DNA from: Spirochaetaceae bacterium
Lineage (GTDB): Bacteria; Spirochaetota; Spirochaetia; SZUA-6; Bin103
Length of the DNA: 33,560 nucleotides
Direction: 5' to 3'
Assembly (NCBI GenBank): GCA_028821475.1
Contig: JAPPGB010000070.1
Location: 1 to 33,560 of the forward strand
A model generated the notes under the pieces. It did no database searches, had not been told where the DNA came from, and saw nothing but the letters and a program-made list of their open reading frames with translations. Position 1 is the stretch's first letter; each line of letters begins with the position of its first letter. Positions 1 to 6,974 of the stretch are shown in pieces. The position numbers were made by a program, and so were the translations under genes.

Positions 1-1703
1 GCGACTCGGCAGCCGCCGCCGACAAGAAGTATGTGACCGACCCCACCACCGGCAAGGTGGTGGTCGCGCCAGAGTATGGCGGGACATTGACCTTTGTCTT
101 GGAAGCCGAGCCAGACAATGCTGACACCCATTTCGGGAATCTCGCAGCATTGGTCTCCGGCCACACTGTAGAGAAGCTGGGAAACATGGACTGGGCAATA
201 GATAGGGACGTATTTTCCTTCAAAAGCAATTACCAGCCTCTATCCCTTTTTAGAGGGCATCTGGCTGAGAGCTGGGACACGCCCGACCCACTGACGATCA
301 TCTTCAACATCCGCAAGGGTGTGAACTGGCAAGACAAGGCACCGATGAACGGGAGAGAGTTTACTGCTGCTGATGTCGAATTCAACTTGCAGCGACTGCT
401 GGGCTTGGGCGACTTTGCCGAAGCCGGACCGAGCCCCTATAACTATCAGCGGCCACCTGGCGAGTCGGTCACGGCCACCGACAGATACACGGTTGTTATC
501 AAGCTGGCCGAGCCTAGCAGCGAAGCTCTTATAAAGCATCTCGGCATGAGCCTCGCCTATATGAACGCCCCTGAGGTCATCCAGCAGTACGGTGACGTGA
601 AGGACTGGAGGAATTTGGTCGGTACCGGGCCCTATTCCCTTACTGACTGGACCGAGGGCAGCTCCTTTACCTTGCAGAAGAATCCTGGCTACTGGAAAGA
701 CGACGAGAAGTATCCGGGGAATCGTCTGCCCTATATTGACGAGATGCAGGGCCTTTTCGTCAAGGAGAAAGCGACCCGTCTGGCGGGACTGCGCTCTGGT
801 AATATTGATTTCATCGGTGCCCCTGCTGGTTGGGCTCATATAGTATCGGTCGAAGTAGTCGAAAGCCTCCAGAAGAGCAACCCCGAAATCGTGCTGAACC
901 CGGTGTTTCATCGTTCGGACCAAAGTTATGTTCCGGACGCGACCAAGCCGCCTTTTGACGATGTCAGGGTGCGCCAGGCGATGCAGATGGCACTAGACCT
1001 CGAGGGCATTAACAATACCTACTACAAGGGCACGGCAATGTGGCAGCCTCAGGGCCTGATAGGGGAAGGCATCACCGGGTATTTCACCCCCTTTGAAGAG
1101 TGGCCCGAAGAGGTCAAGAACGGCTATCGGTACGATCCGGATCGGGCGGAAGCCTTGCTGGATGAGGCCGGATATCCGCGCGGCGCCGACGGAACTCGAT
1201 TCAAGACTGTGTTGAACCATTTCCATAGATTTGATTTAGGTTATAGTGAATTAGCTGCCACCTATTGGGCTGATATTGGCGTTGATGTAGAGATCAACGT
1301 ATTGGATGAAGCTAGTGGTAGTGCTACTCGAAGAAACCGTACTTGGGAGGGTCTACTATTTCACCTTTTGGGCAGCAATAATCCTCCGCTGTCTGAACTA
1401 CGCAACAACGTACACTCGAGCGGTGATAACTTACACGGAATCCGGTACCCTGAATTGGATTCCCTTATTGAAGCCGCCGAAGCCACTACTTCCGAAGAGG
1501 AGCGGCAGAAACTGCTCAAAGAGGTGGATATGTACACCATGGAGAACCACTGGTGGATATGGGGTCCTAAAGCTGGAAGCTACATGGCGCACCAGCCGTG
1601 GGTCATCGGCTTTAACGGTGAAGTCTGGCTTTCATTTATGGATCGTTCTATCTTATCCCGCCTCTGGATTGATAGTGCGTTAAAGGCAGAAATGGGCCAC
1701 TAG
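1..1703 (+). CDS. ABC transporter family-5 solute-binding protein, operon 1 (5' end outside window)
   Basis: Extracytoplasmic solute-binding protein of the SBP_bac_5 (peptide/nickel/dipeptide) family, which captures a ligand and hands it to the two permeases encoded next. The frame is open from base 3; the first residues are an Ala-rich linker (DSAAAADKKY) followed by TDPTTGKVVVAPEYGG. The same block follows the signal peptide in the two paralogues at 9438 and 15555, so only the signal peptide and start codon are missing. The family signature 'DWRNLVGTGPYSLTDW' and 'NPGYWKDDEKYPGNRLPYID' are visible, as is the C-terminal 'LWIDSALKAEMGH', which matches the ends of the paralogues (DQDLKAKMGF, DQELKASMGF). 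The visible part is 566 residues. Bases 1200-1490 look richer in A+T than the rest. The ligand cannot be told from sequence; peptides, sugars and opines all occur in this family. Confidence 0.95.
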   Translation, partial: DSAAAADKKYVTDPTTGKVVVAPEYGGTLTFVLEAEPDNADTHFGNLAALVSGHTVEKLGNMDWAIDRDVFSFKSNYQPLSLFRGHLAESWDTPDPLTIIFNIRKGVNWQDKAPMNGREFTAADVEFNLQRLLGLGDFAEAGPSPYNYQRPPGESVTATDRYTVVIKLAEPSSEALIKHLGMSLAYMNAPEVIQQYGDVKDWRNLVGTGPYSLTDWTEGSSFTLQKNPGYWKDDEKYPGNRLPYIDEMQGLFVKEKATRLAGLRSGNIDFIGAPAGWAHIVSVEVVESLQKSNPEIVLNPVFHRSDQSYVPDATKPPFDDVRVRQAMQMALDLEGINNTYYKGTAMWQPQGLIGEGITGYFTPFEEWPEEVKNGYRYDPDRAEALLDEAGYPRGADGTRFKTVLNHFHRFDLGYSELAATYWADIGVDVEINVLDEASGSATRRNRTWEGLLFHLLGSNNPPLSELRNNVHSSGDNLHGIRYPELDSLIEAAEATTSEEERQKLLKEVDMYTMENHWWIWGPKAGSYMAHQPWVIGFNGEVWLSFMDRSILSRLWIDSALKAEMGH

Positions 1704-1710
1704 AAAAATA

Positions 1711-1740
1711 GGAGTTGGGAAGCGCAAGCCTCCCGGCTCC
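1711..1740 (+). promoter_or_regulatory. Stem-loop between binding-protein gene and permease gene, operon 1
   Basis: GGAGTTGGGA at 1711-1720 pairs with TCCCGGCTCC at 1731-1740 over 10 bp, including two G-U pairs, around a 10-nt loop. No T-run follows, so it is not a standard terminator. A stem of closely similar sequence lies at the same place in operon 3 (15487-15520), and an unrelated strong stem does so in operon 2. Such stems often protect the upstream message so that the binding protein is made in excess over the permeases; that role is inferred. Confidence 0.6.
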
Positions 1741-1855
1741 CCATACTCGTTGAATATTTGGAGGGCAACGGGATTGCCACGCCCTTCAGTAGAAGGGCTC
1801 GCAATGGCAAAAGAGGGTTGGCAATGACGGGGGAAATCGCGATGCGGCGTCTCAC

Positions 1856-2818
1856 ATGAGAGCCTATATCATCAGGCGGTTATTGCTCGTAATCCCCACT
1901 CTGTTGATCTTGAGCATCCTCGTCTTTCTCTCGGTCCGCTTCATCCCAGGCGATGTAATAGACGTAATGGTGGGCAGGTTGGCATTCTCGGGGGTGGGTG
2001 GGGTCGACCGTGAAGCGCTCGAGCAGATGCTCGGATTGGACCAGCCGGTCTACGTGCAGTATGGACGCTGGATGGGAGGTATTCTCCTGCACGGCACCTT
2101 TGGCGACTCATTGATGGGCGATTGGTCGGTAGAGGAGAAGATACTAGGTAGATTGCCGGTAACCATCGAGCTGGGTGTGCTGTCCATCGTAATAGGGCTG
2201 TTGATAGCCCTGCCGGTCGGCATCTACTCGGCGATTCGCCAGGATACGGCGGTCGACTACGCCGGCCGCTCCATCGCCATCCTGGGCCTGGCAACGCCCA
2301 ACTTCTGGCTCGCCCTCATGGTCATGATCTACCCGGCCATCTGGTGGGGCTGGTCGCCGCCGATGCGGCTGATCACGTTCAGCGAAGACCCGCTGGGGAA
2401 CCTCGGCATGTTCCTGATTCCGAGCCTGATTCTGGGGACCTACCTTGCTGCGGCTACCATGCGGATGACGCGCACGATGATGCTGGAGGTGCTGAGGCAG
2501 GACTACATCAGGACGGCGTGGTCCAAGGGTCTGAAGGAGCGGGCGGTGGTAGTGCGGCACGCGGTCAAGAACGTCCTCATCCCGGTGGTTACCCTGATAG
2601 GCCTGCAGTTGCCTATCCTGGTAGGCGGCTCGGTTATCATGGAGAACATATTCAACCTGCCGGGGCTGGGTCGTCTCGGGCTGGATGCCCTCAATAACAG
2701 AGACTACCCGGTGGTCGCCGGCATCAATCTGGTGTTCGCCGCCGCGGTGATGGGGATCAACCTGATGATCGACCTGGTCTATGCGTTCCTGGATCCCAGG
2801 GTCCGCTATCAGCAGTGA
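1856..2818 (+). CDS. ABC transporter permease, DppB/OppB-like, operon 1
   Basis: Inner-membrane permease subunit (320 residues, normal for the family) of a peptide-type importer. It begins MRAYIIRRLLLVIPTLLILS, the standard first membrane helix, followed by the family block 'VFLSVRFIPGD'. About six hydrophobic segments follow. The cytoplasmic ATPase-docking loop is seen as 'DYIRTAWSKGLKERAVVVRH' (about residues 217-236), and the C-terminus 'YAFLDPRVRY' is typical. The ATG has no strong Shine-Dalgarno sequence and overlaps the TGA of an 11-codon upstream frame (1824-1859), so coupling to upstream translation is possible. It overlaps the next gene by four bases. Confidence 0.95.
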   Translation: MRAYIIRRLLLVIPTLLILSILVFLSVRFIPGDVIDVMVGRLAFSGVGGVDREALEQMLGLDQPVYVQYGRWMGGILLHGTFGDSLMGDWSVEEKILGRLPVTIELGVLSIVIGLLIALPVGIYSAIRQDTAVDYAGRSIAILGLATPNFWLALMVMIYPAIWWGWSPPMRLITFSEDPLGNLGMFLIPSLILGTYLAAATMRMTRTMMLEVLRQDYIRTAWSKGLKERAVVVRHAVKNVLIPVVTLIGLQLPILVGGSVIMENIFNLPGLGRLGLDALNNRDYPVVAGINLVFAAAVMGINLMIDLVYAFLDPRVRYQQ

Positions 2819-3708
2819 GTCAGGGCAGCGGGCGCACGCGTTTCTTGACCCGGCTGGTCAAGGAGAAGCCGCTCGGCACGGCGAGCGGCGTGGTCGTATT
2901 GATACTGATTCTGGTGGCTGTTTTCGCCGACGTCATCGCTCCCTATCCAATTGGTGAGAGGCACCTTCCCGACCGATTGCAGGGCTCATCAGCCCAGTAT
3001 CTGCTCGGTACCGACCACCTCGGGCGCGACCTCCTGAGCCGCATCATCCACGGCGCCCGTATCTCCCTGACGGTGGGTCTGGCCGCCACCACGCTCAACG
3101 TTCTGATCGCTGTTCTGATAGGCGGCACCTCAGGGTTCCTCGGCGGCAGACTGGACCTGGTGGTGCAGCGGTTCGTCGATGCCTGGATGTCTTTCCCGGG
3201 ACTGCTGCTGTTGTTGACCATCATATCCATCGTGGGCAAGGGGCTGTTGCAGCTCATCCTGGTCCTGGGCATCTCGGGCGGCATCGTCGGCTCGCGAGTG
3301 CTCAGGAGCGCCGTTATCGGCATAAAGGGGAACGACTACTTTCAGTCCGCGCTGGCGATTGGCGCCTCGAAATGGGGGATACTGCTGCGCCATGTGCTTC
3401 CCAATATCGCGGCTCCGATAATCGTTGTCTTCAGTATCAACGTCGGCGGGGTGATTATCTCGGAGGCTGCGTTGAGCTTCCTTGGATTCGGTCTGCCGAT
3501 CGAGATTCCCAGCTGGGGTGGTCTGCTCAGCAGGGAGGGGCGCCAGTACATGGAGGCGGCGCCGCACCTCGCCTTTTGGCCCGGCCTGGCTCTGACGGTT
3601 ACCGTGTACAGCCTGAACATGCTCGGCGACGCGGTGCGCGACCTGCTCGACCCGCGGCTGAGGGGTGGCGGTGGTGGTTTCGGTGCCGGAGCCGCCGGGT
3701 CGGTTTAG
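2815..3708 (+). CDS. ABC transporter permease, DppC/OppC-like, operon 1
   Basis: Second membrane subunit of the importer (297 residues). The GTG start sits in a GTGA overlap with the stop of the DppB-like gene, indicating translational coupling. The N-terminus has the family's short cytoplasmic stretch and first helix, then 'LLGTDHLGRDLLSRIIHGAR', a block conserved in DppC proteins. The EAA-type docking loop is 'LAIGASKWGILLRHVLPNIA' and the end is 'RDLLDPRLRGGGG'. Partner of the permease at 1856 and the binding protein at 1-1703. No ATP-binding subunit gene follows, so ATPases must come from another locus. Confidence 0.95.
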   Translation: MSQGSGRTRFLTRLVKEKPLGTASGVVVLILILVAVFADVIAPYPIGERHLPDRLQGSSAQYLLGTDHLGRDLLSRIIHGARISLTVGLAATTLNVLIAVLIGGTSGFLGGRLDLVVQRFVDAWMSFPGLLLLLTIISIVGKGLLQLILVLGISGGIVGSRVLRSAVIGIKGNDYFQSALAIGASKWGILLRHVLPNIAAPIIVVFSINVGGVIISEAALSFLGFGLPIEIPSWGGLLSREGRQYMEAAPHLAFWPGLALTVTVYSLNMLGDAVRDLLDPRLRGGGGGFGAGAAGSV

Positions 3709-3923
3709 AGAAGCGCAATCAAAGGAACAAAGAAACCAACGGAGCGTGCCGCCCTGCGCACCCGAACGCGTCGAAAGGCGGCTCGGTTATGTTAAAACCT
3801 GCGGAGTTGAAACCGCGAAACTCCCACGGAAAATGCTTGAGCTCGGGATTGGTTCGCTCCAGGCCCTCCGTCGCAGGGCCGGGCGCAACCAGTACAAGAG
3901 GATCTCGTCCGCCAGCTACGCGG
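3709..3923. other. Intergenic region after operon 1
   Basis: About 215 bases between two convergent units. No gene is recognised in either strand. A short hairpin (GGCCCT at 3862-3867 with AGGGCC at 3875-3880) is present without a T-run; it could weakly separate the converging transcripts. Confidence 0.4.
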
Positions 3924-4415
3924 TCAGTCGGAGTCGCGAAAGAGGCGCTGGTCCCACCAGACGGGGGTTTCCAGACCGACCGTCAAGCGATCGAAATCTG
4001 CATGCCGCGTGTTGATGACTATGTTGCGCTCCATACGTGCCACGACCGACGGGACGATCAGGAGTGTACTTCGGATGTCGGCATACCACGCGCGACCGAA
4101 GCGGCGGGCCGCCTCCCCGTCCGGATGGGACCAATCGCGAACGAGATCGGCCGTTACCACCTCATGGCTGGTGCCCGTAGGTATCGTGATCTCGACGAAG
4201 TGCTGGTTCGGCGGCGGCGCTCCGTTCCAATGGGCGAGCGTCTCCAACATGGCTGTCGAATAGGATTCGGAGGCGTAGATTACTTCGGCGCCGGCCTCGT
4301 GCCACCGGCCGGACACGCGTCTGGCGCCTGCCGTGCTCCACACCGGAAACCGGCCAGCAGGATCGCCGATCCGATAGGCACGCATCGTCCGCGGGAGCGT
4401 TCGCGGTTTCGCCAA
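3924..4415 (-). CDS. RES-domain toxin of a type II toxin-antitoxin pair
   Basis: Small RES-family protein; characterised members (MbcT, Res) are NAD+-degrading toxins held inactive by a partner Xre/DUF2384 antitoxin. The domain reads 'MRAYRIGDPAGRFPVWSTAG', then 'SGRWHEAGAEVIYASESYST' and 'LETLAHW', which supply the conserved Arg (GRW), Tyr (IYAS) and Glu (LETL). Later 'LLIVPSVVARMERNIVIN' gives the conserved Ser. Two starts are possible: TTG at 4415 (163 residues) or the internal ATG at 4385 (153 residues), which matches the usual 'MRAYR' N-terminus and is more likely. It overlaps the 3' end of the antitoxin gene by 106-136 nt, far more than the few bases usual for this pair. NAD+ cleavage is known for the family and inferred here. 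Confidence 0.85.
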   Translation of the reverse strand: MAKPRTLPRTMRAYRIGDPAGRFPVWSTAGARRVSGRWHEAGAEVIYASESYSTAMLETLAHWNGAPPPNQHFVEITIPTGTSHEVVTADLVRDWSHPDGEAARRFGRAWYADIRSTLLIVPSVVARMERNIVINTRHADFDRLTVGLETPVWWDQRLFRDSD

Positions 4416-4903
4416 ACAGCCACGCCGGCCTCCGCCCGACGAATGAGATTCAGAACCGCTTCCGCACCTGCCGAGCTGGAGCGCACCATGTCGAACGGCG
4501 TCTCGCCTTCGAGCAATGGGTGTGGACGGCTCAGGAACGCTTCGATTGCGTCCCGGTCTCCGTGGTAGGCGCGGCTGACTGCATCGACGACGCGTCCCAG
4601 TTCATAGAGTCGTTCGCTATGCTGTCTGGACAGCACTTTCCTGCCTCTGCGCACTCGCCGGAGCGTTGCCTCGGGGACTACCGGTCCAACCACCCGATGC
4701 TGCCCAAGCACCTCGGCCAGGGCGACGGCCGATGCCGGAAGCAAACCGCCGGCGACCAGCCGCGCGAGCTGTACGTCACTCCGTATGTCCGGCTCGTCGA
4801 TAGCCAGGAGCATCGCGACGCGCGTGGCTTCGCTCGCCGGCATCTCGGCCGGGTCAGCATATGCTTGCAGAGTCGCGGACCGTTTAGAGGATGCGCGCGC
4901 CAT
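4280..4903 (-). CDS. Xre/MbcA/ParS-type (DUF2384) antitoxin, partner of the RES toxin
   Basis: Antitoxin with an N-terminal helical DNA-binding part (about residues 25-95) and a C-terminal toxin-binding DUF2384 domain (about 100-163: 'YELGRVVDAVSRAYHGDRDA', 'PHPLLEGETPFDMVRSSSAG', 'LNLIRRAEAGVAV'). Homologues normally stop just after the last of these. Here codon 164 is TGG (4412-4414) and the frame runs on for 44 residues of unconserved sequence in the other frame of the toxin gene; a single A-to-G change from TGA would explain it. The ATG lies six bases after a good -10 box, so the message may be leaderless. It is first in the pair, as expected for autoregulated RES/Xre operons. Confidence 0.8.
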   Translation of the reverse strand: MARASSKRSATLQAYADPAEMPASEATRVAMLLAIDEPDIRSDVQLARLVAGGLLPASAVALAEVLGQHRVVGPVVPEATLRRVRRGRKVLSRQHSERLYELGRVVDAVSRAYHGDRDAIEAFLSRPHPLLEGETPFDMVRSSSAGAEAVLNLIRRAEAGVAVWRNRERSRGRCVPIGSAILLAGFRCGARQAPDACPAGGTRPAPK

Positions 4904-4909
4904 ATGACG

Positions 4910-4938
4910 AGTATACAGCGCTCACGCGACGCTTGCAA
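4910..4938 (-). promoter_or_regulatory. Promoter of the antitoxin-toxin pair
   Basis: On the minus strand, TTGCAA (4938-4933) and TATACT (4915-4910) are separated by exactly 17 bases. The -10 box matches the consensus at five of six positions. It ends six bases before the ATG at 4903, so transcription should begin at or next to the start codon. The -35 box lies inside the 8-bp palindrome CTTGCAAG (4932-4939), a plausible operator for autorepression. Confidence 0.6.
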
Positions 4939-5010
4939 GGGTGACAATCGCACACCATCGAAATGGTCTACCTCGCCGAAGCCAATGCTCCTCGTCCCGG
5001 AACAACGAGA

Positions 5011-5154
5011 TCAAACGGACCGGGTGTCTTGCGCGCCCAGGCGGCCGGCGCCGCCGATCAGGTAGAGCGTGTCGCCCTTCTTGACCCTGAGCCGGGCCAG
5101 CGCCGCCGTGGTGAGGATGACGCCGGACGATGCACCTACAGTGGTTACCGCACC
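5011..5154 (-). pseudogene. Relic of an AbrB/MazE-type antitoxin gene
   Basis: The minus-strand reading 'VTTVGASSGVILTTAALARL' followed by 'RVKKGDTLYLI' closely follows the swapped-hairpin DNA-binding fold of AbrB-like antitoxins (usual form VTTVGNSVGVILPKE-LARL-V-KGDTLYL). It has no proper start upstream, and its C-terminus is cut short by a stop soon after the domain. The adjacent 5155-5290 bases hold no recognisable partner. Confidence 0.5.
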
Positions 5155-5290
5155 CCAGCACGCGACCGAGCGGCATGTCCTCGATCCAGCGCGTGACGCC
5201 GGCGTACCGCCGCTCGCAGGCCGCGGCAACGACCTGCCGGGTTTGCGGTCCGGGGCGGCGGCTCGACTCGAGTCGTCGTAATGGCCCACG

Positions 5291-5339
5291 ATGCGGCCGT
5301 AATGCGGCCGTGTTCACCAATCGGCAACTCGGCTATCCT
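5291..5339 (+). promoter_or_regulatory. Candidate promoter/operator of the DUF433-DUF5615 pair
   Basis: Two direct copies of ATGCGGCCGT (5291-5300 and 5302-5311), spaced by 11 bases, precede a weak -10-like TATCCT (5334-5339). The box ends eight bases before the ATG and no Shine-Dalgarno sequence precedes that start, so a leaderless message is plausible. The repeats may be an operator; this is inference. Confidence 0.3.
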
Positions 5340-5347
5340 GAGATGCC

Positions 5348-5575
5348 ATGAACGATTTCCTGGATCACATAGTCATTGATCCGGCCCGGCGTTCGGGCAA
5401 GCCGTGCATTCGTGGGACTCGCATCACGGTCTACGACGTTCTCGAATACTTGGCCGGAGGAATGTCAACGGAGGAGCTTCTCGGCGAGTTCCCCGAGCTG
5501 ACCCGCGATGATGTGCAGGCAGTCCTACAGTTCGCCGCGGCCCGGGAACGAAGGTTGGCCTCCAGTCACGGGTGA
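5348..5575 (+). CDS. DUF433-domain antitoxin
   Basis: 75-residue protein matching DUF433 over almost its full length: 'HIVIDPARRSGKPCIRGTRI', then 'YDVLEYLAGGMSTEELLGEF' and 'LTRDDVQAVLQFAA', i.e. a small beta part followed by a winged-helix-like helical bundle. DUF433 proteins typically sit directly before DUF5615 proteins and are regarded as the antitoxin half of VapBC-like pairs. Its TGA overlaps the GTG of the next gene (GTGA), the expected coupling. Confidence 0.85.
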   Translation: MNDFLDHIVIDPARRSGKPCIRGTRITVYDVLEYLAGGMSTEELLGEFPELTRDDVQAVLQFAAARERRLASSHG

Positions 5576-5913
5576 AGCTTCTTCTCGACCAGAATCTCCC
5601 ACGAAGCCTCATTCAGACGTTGGCCGTCACGTTTCCAGGTTCCGAACACGTAATCGGTCTTGGATTGGACGATGCCCCCGATGCACATATCTACGATTAC
5701 GCGGGACAGAACGGTTTCACGATCGTCTCCAAGGACAGCGACTTCCGACAATTGAGTTTCCTGCACGGGGCACCACCCAAAGTGGTGTGGCTGCGCGTCG
5801 GGAACTGTACGGTGAGAGAGCTTGTTGCACTGCTCACCGAGAACGAGCATCGACTATTGGAGTTCGACACGGCTGTCGAGAGTCTCCTCATTGTCGAGCG
5901 TCCGACCTCGTAG
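5572..5913 (+). CDS. DUF5615 PIN-like protein, probable toxin
   Basis: 113-residue PIN-like protein: 'MKLLLDQNLPRSLIQTLAVT' with the first conserved Asp, a Gly/Asp-rich middle 'IGLGLDDAPDAHIYDYAGQN', and 'GFTIVSKDSDFRQLSF' carrying the later acidic residues. 'VVWLRVGNCT' follows, as usual in this family. PIN-fold members are metal-dependent ribonucleases; activity has been little studied for DUF5615. The GTG start overlaps the DUF433 stop. The frame and acidic residues appear intact. Confidence 0.85.
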   Translation: MKLLLDQNLPRSLIQTLAVTFPGSEHVIGLGLDDAPDAHIYDYAGQNGFTIVSKDSDFRQLSFLHGAPPKVVWLRVGNCTVRELVALLTENEHRLLEFDTAVESLLIVERPTS

Positions 5914-5917
5914 CTCT

Positions 5918-6003
5918 CCTCCGGCCAGGGGTGGTGCGCTCCAGGGACTCCAGGGGATGAACGCCAGTCCGCGCGCTTCGGTAGCGGCCAGGGTGCCGTC
6001 GCG
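5918..6003 (-). pseudogene. Possible relic of an aldo/keto reductase gene
   Basis: One minus-strand frame reads DGTLAATEARGLAFIPWSPW then SAPPLAGG. This resembles the aldo/keto reductase segment around '-LPLCRE-GIAFIPWSPL-GG-LAG'. Nothing on either side continues it, so at best it is a short leftover. The match is short and could be chance. Confidence 0.3.
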
Positions 6004-6089
6004 CTCGGGCTGCCGGGATCAAACGCGCGAGTCCGGTGGCGATGCGGAAGCAGCGTGACCGCCACGCCGCAGGAGGCCTCGCTGGCGGT

Positions 6090-6232
6090 TACCCGAGGTG
6101 CCGTAACTTCCCTGGCCGCCGCGCAGCCGGGGGTCGAGCAGGTCGCGGACCGCGTCGCCGAACATGTTGAGCGCGTAGACGACGATTGGTCAGGCACAGC
6201 CCGGGCCACAGCGCCAGCCGCGGCGCCAGACG
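6090..6232 (-). pseudogene. Decayed C-terminus of a DppC-like permease gene
   Basis: On the minus strand 'LAPRLALWPGLCLT' runs into a frame change and continues in another frame as 'IVVYALNMFGDAVRDLLDPR' and 'LRGGQGSYGTSG'. This is the final part of a DppC permease, as in the intact genes at 7392 and 13485. About one missing base separates the two frames. The upstream part of the gene is absent; homology ends within about 20 bases of the dispersed repeat starting at 6250. Confidence 0.75.
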
Positions 6233-6249
6233 TGATTGACCAGTGGAAG

Positions 6250-6425
6250 GGGGATCCAGGACCGTGGCGGGCGTCAGTGAACGAGTGAACGAACGTGGAC
6301 TGAGCCGGCGCCCGGCGCAGCCGCCCGCTACCCCGGTGCTGAAGGCGAAAGCGCCCGCGGCGCGACCAGCCCGAGCGGTTACGGTTAGTGATCTACCGGA
6401 TAGCCGGCTCTGCAACAGCCGTCAA
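6250..6425. repeat. Dispersed repeat, copy A
   Basis: Starts at GGGATCCAGGAC and includes AGTGAACGA, GAACGTGGACTGAGCC, GCGCCCGC and GACCAGCCCGAGC, all in the same order as in copy B (11538-11672). An 18-base stretch at 6408-6425 (CTCTGCAACAGCCGTCAA) recurs exactly at 11911-11928, where it is separated from copy B by about 240 extra bases. By eye the copies agree at roughly four of five positions. No transposase is associated. It may be a non-autonomous mobile element. Confidence 0.6.
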
Positions 6426-6544
6426 CCGCGTGTCGTCGGTCACGTGATCACCACCATCCCATCGGTCGGGCTTGCCACTCTCAGCCACCGTAACTCACGC
6501 CGCGACCACCTGTTAACAGGCCAACAGCGACATCGCGCTTGCCG

Positions 6545-6665
6545 CTACATCCCCCAGACCGTGACCGGCACGCCAGCTCCCGACGGCGCGCAGCCAAAGA
6601 TCTTCTGCGCCCAGGTTCGGTCCGGCGCGCGGTCGAACACGATCAGGTGGCCCGCCTCCGCCCCC
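6545..6665 (-). pseudogene. Relic: C-terminus of an AAA-ATPase/PD-(D/E)XK family protein
   Basis: The minus strand encodes 'EAGHLIVFDRAPDRTWAQKI' and ends '...VPVTVWGM' with a stop at 6545-6547. This is the characteristic end of AAA_9/DUF1703-type proteins (GHLVVFDR-P-R-W-EKIF ... TVWGM), which fuse an ATPase to a PD-(D/E)XK nuclease-like domain. The rest of the gene is missing. A piece of the ATPase part of such a protein lies at 13227. Confidence 0.55.
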
Positions 6666-6737
6666 GCCCGCCGGCGGGCCTTGCATGCGGTCCCTTTACG
6701 TGGCCGCGGTCGAGCAGACCAGCGCCGGCCGCGCCGG

Positions 6738-6974
6738 CTATGCCGATCGCTGCACGACGGGTCTCACCGACAGAAGGTCAGAATCGCAGACAGGACGCAG
6801 ATCGTTATCCCCCAGCGTCACAACAGCTTCTGTCTTTCCGGACGCGGTGACGAACTCGACTTCAAACCTGTCAGGCTGATAGACCTCAACCACCGCTCCA
6901 ACGTCTCCGCGTCGGAGTCCAAACTCCTCATGATCTCTCGTGAGCACGACCGTATCTAGTAGTCTGAACTTCAT
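6738..6974 (-). CDS. DUF4926-domain small protein
   Basis: 78-residue protein with the DUF4926 pattern: 'MKFRLLDTVVLTRDHEEFGL', 'RRGDVGAVVEVYQPDRFEVE' and 'FVTASGKTEAVVTL', an SH3-like beta-barrel by its Gly and Val spacing. Function is unknown. The ATG shares one base with the stop of the DUF6883 gene (TAATG) and has its own GGGAG six bases upstream, so the two are translated as a coupled pair. The C-terminal dozen residues after 'LRPV' are unconserved. Confidence 0.7.
   Translation of the reverse strand: MKFRLLDTVVLTRDHEEFGLRRGDVGAVVEVYQPDRFEVEFVTASGKTEAVVTLGDNDLRPVCDSDLLSVRPVVQRSA

Noticed and set aside
3372-4568. 398-codon plus-strand frame spanning the end of operon 1 and the RES region
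   Set aside because: It runs out of frame through the end of the DppC-like gene and antisense through the RES toxin gene; no domain is seen.
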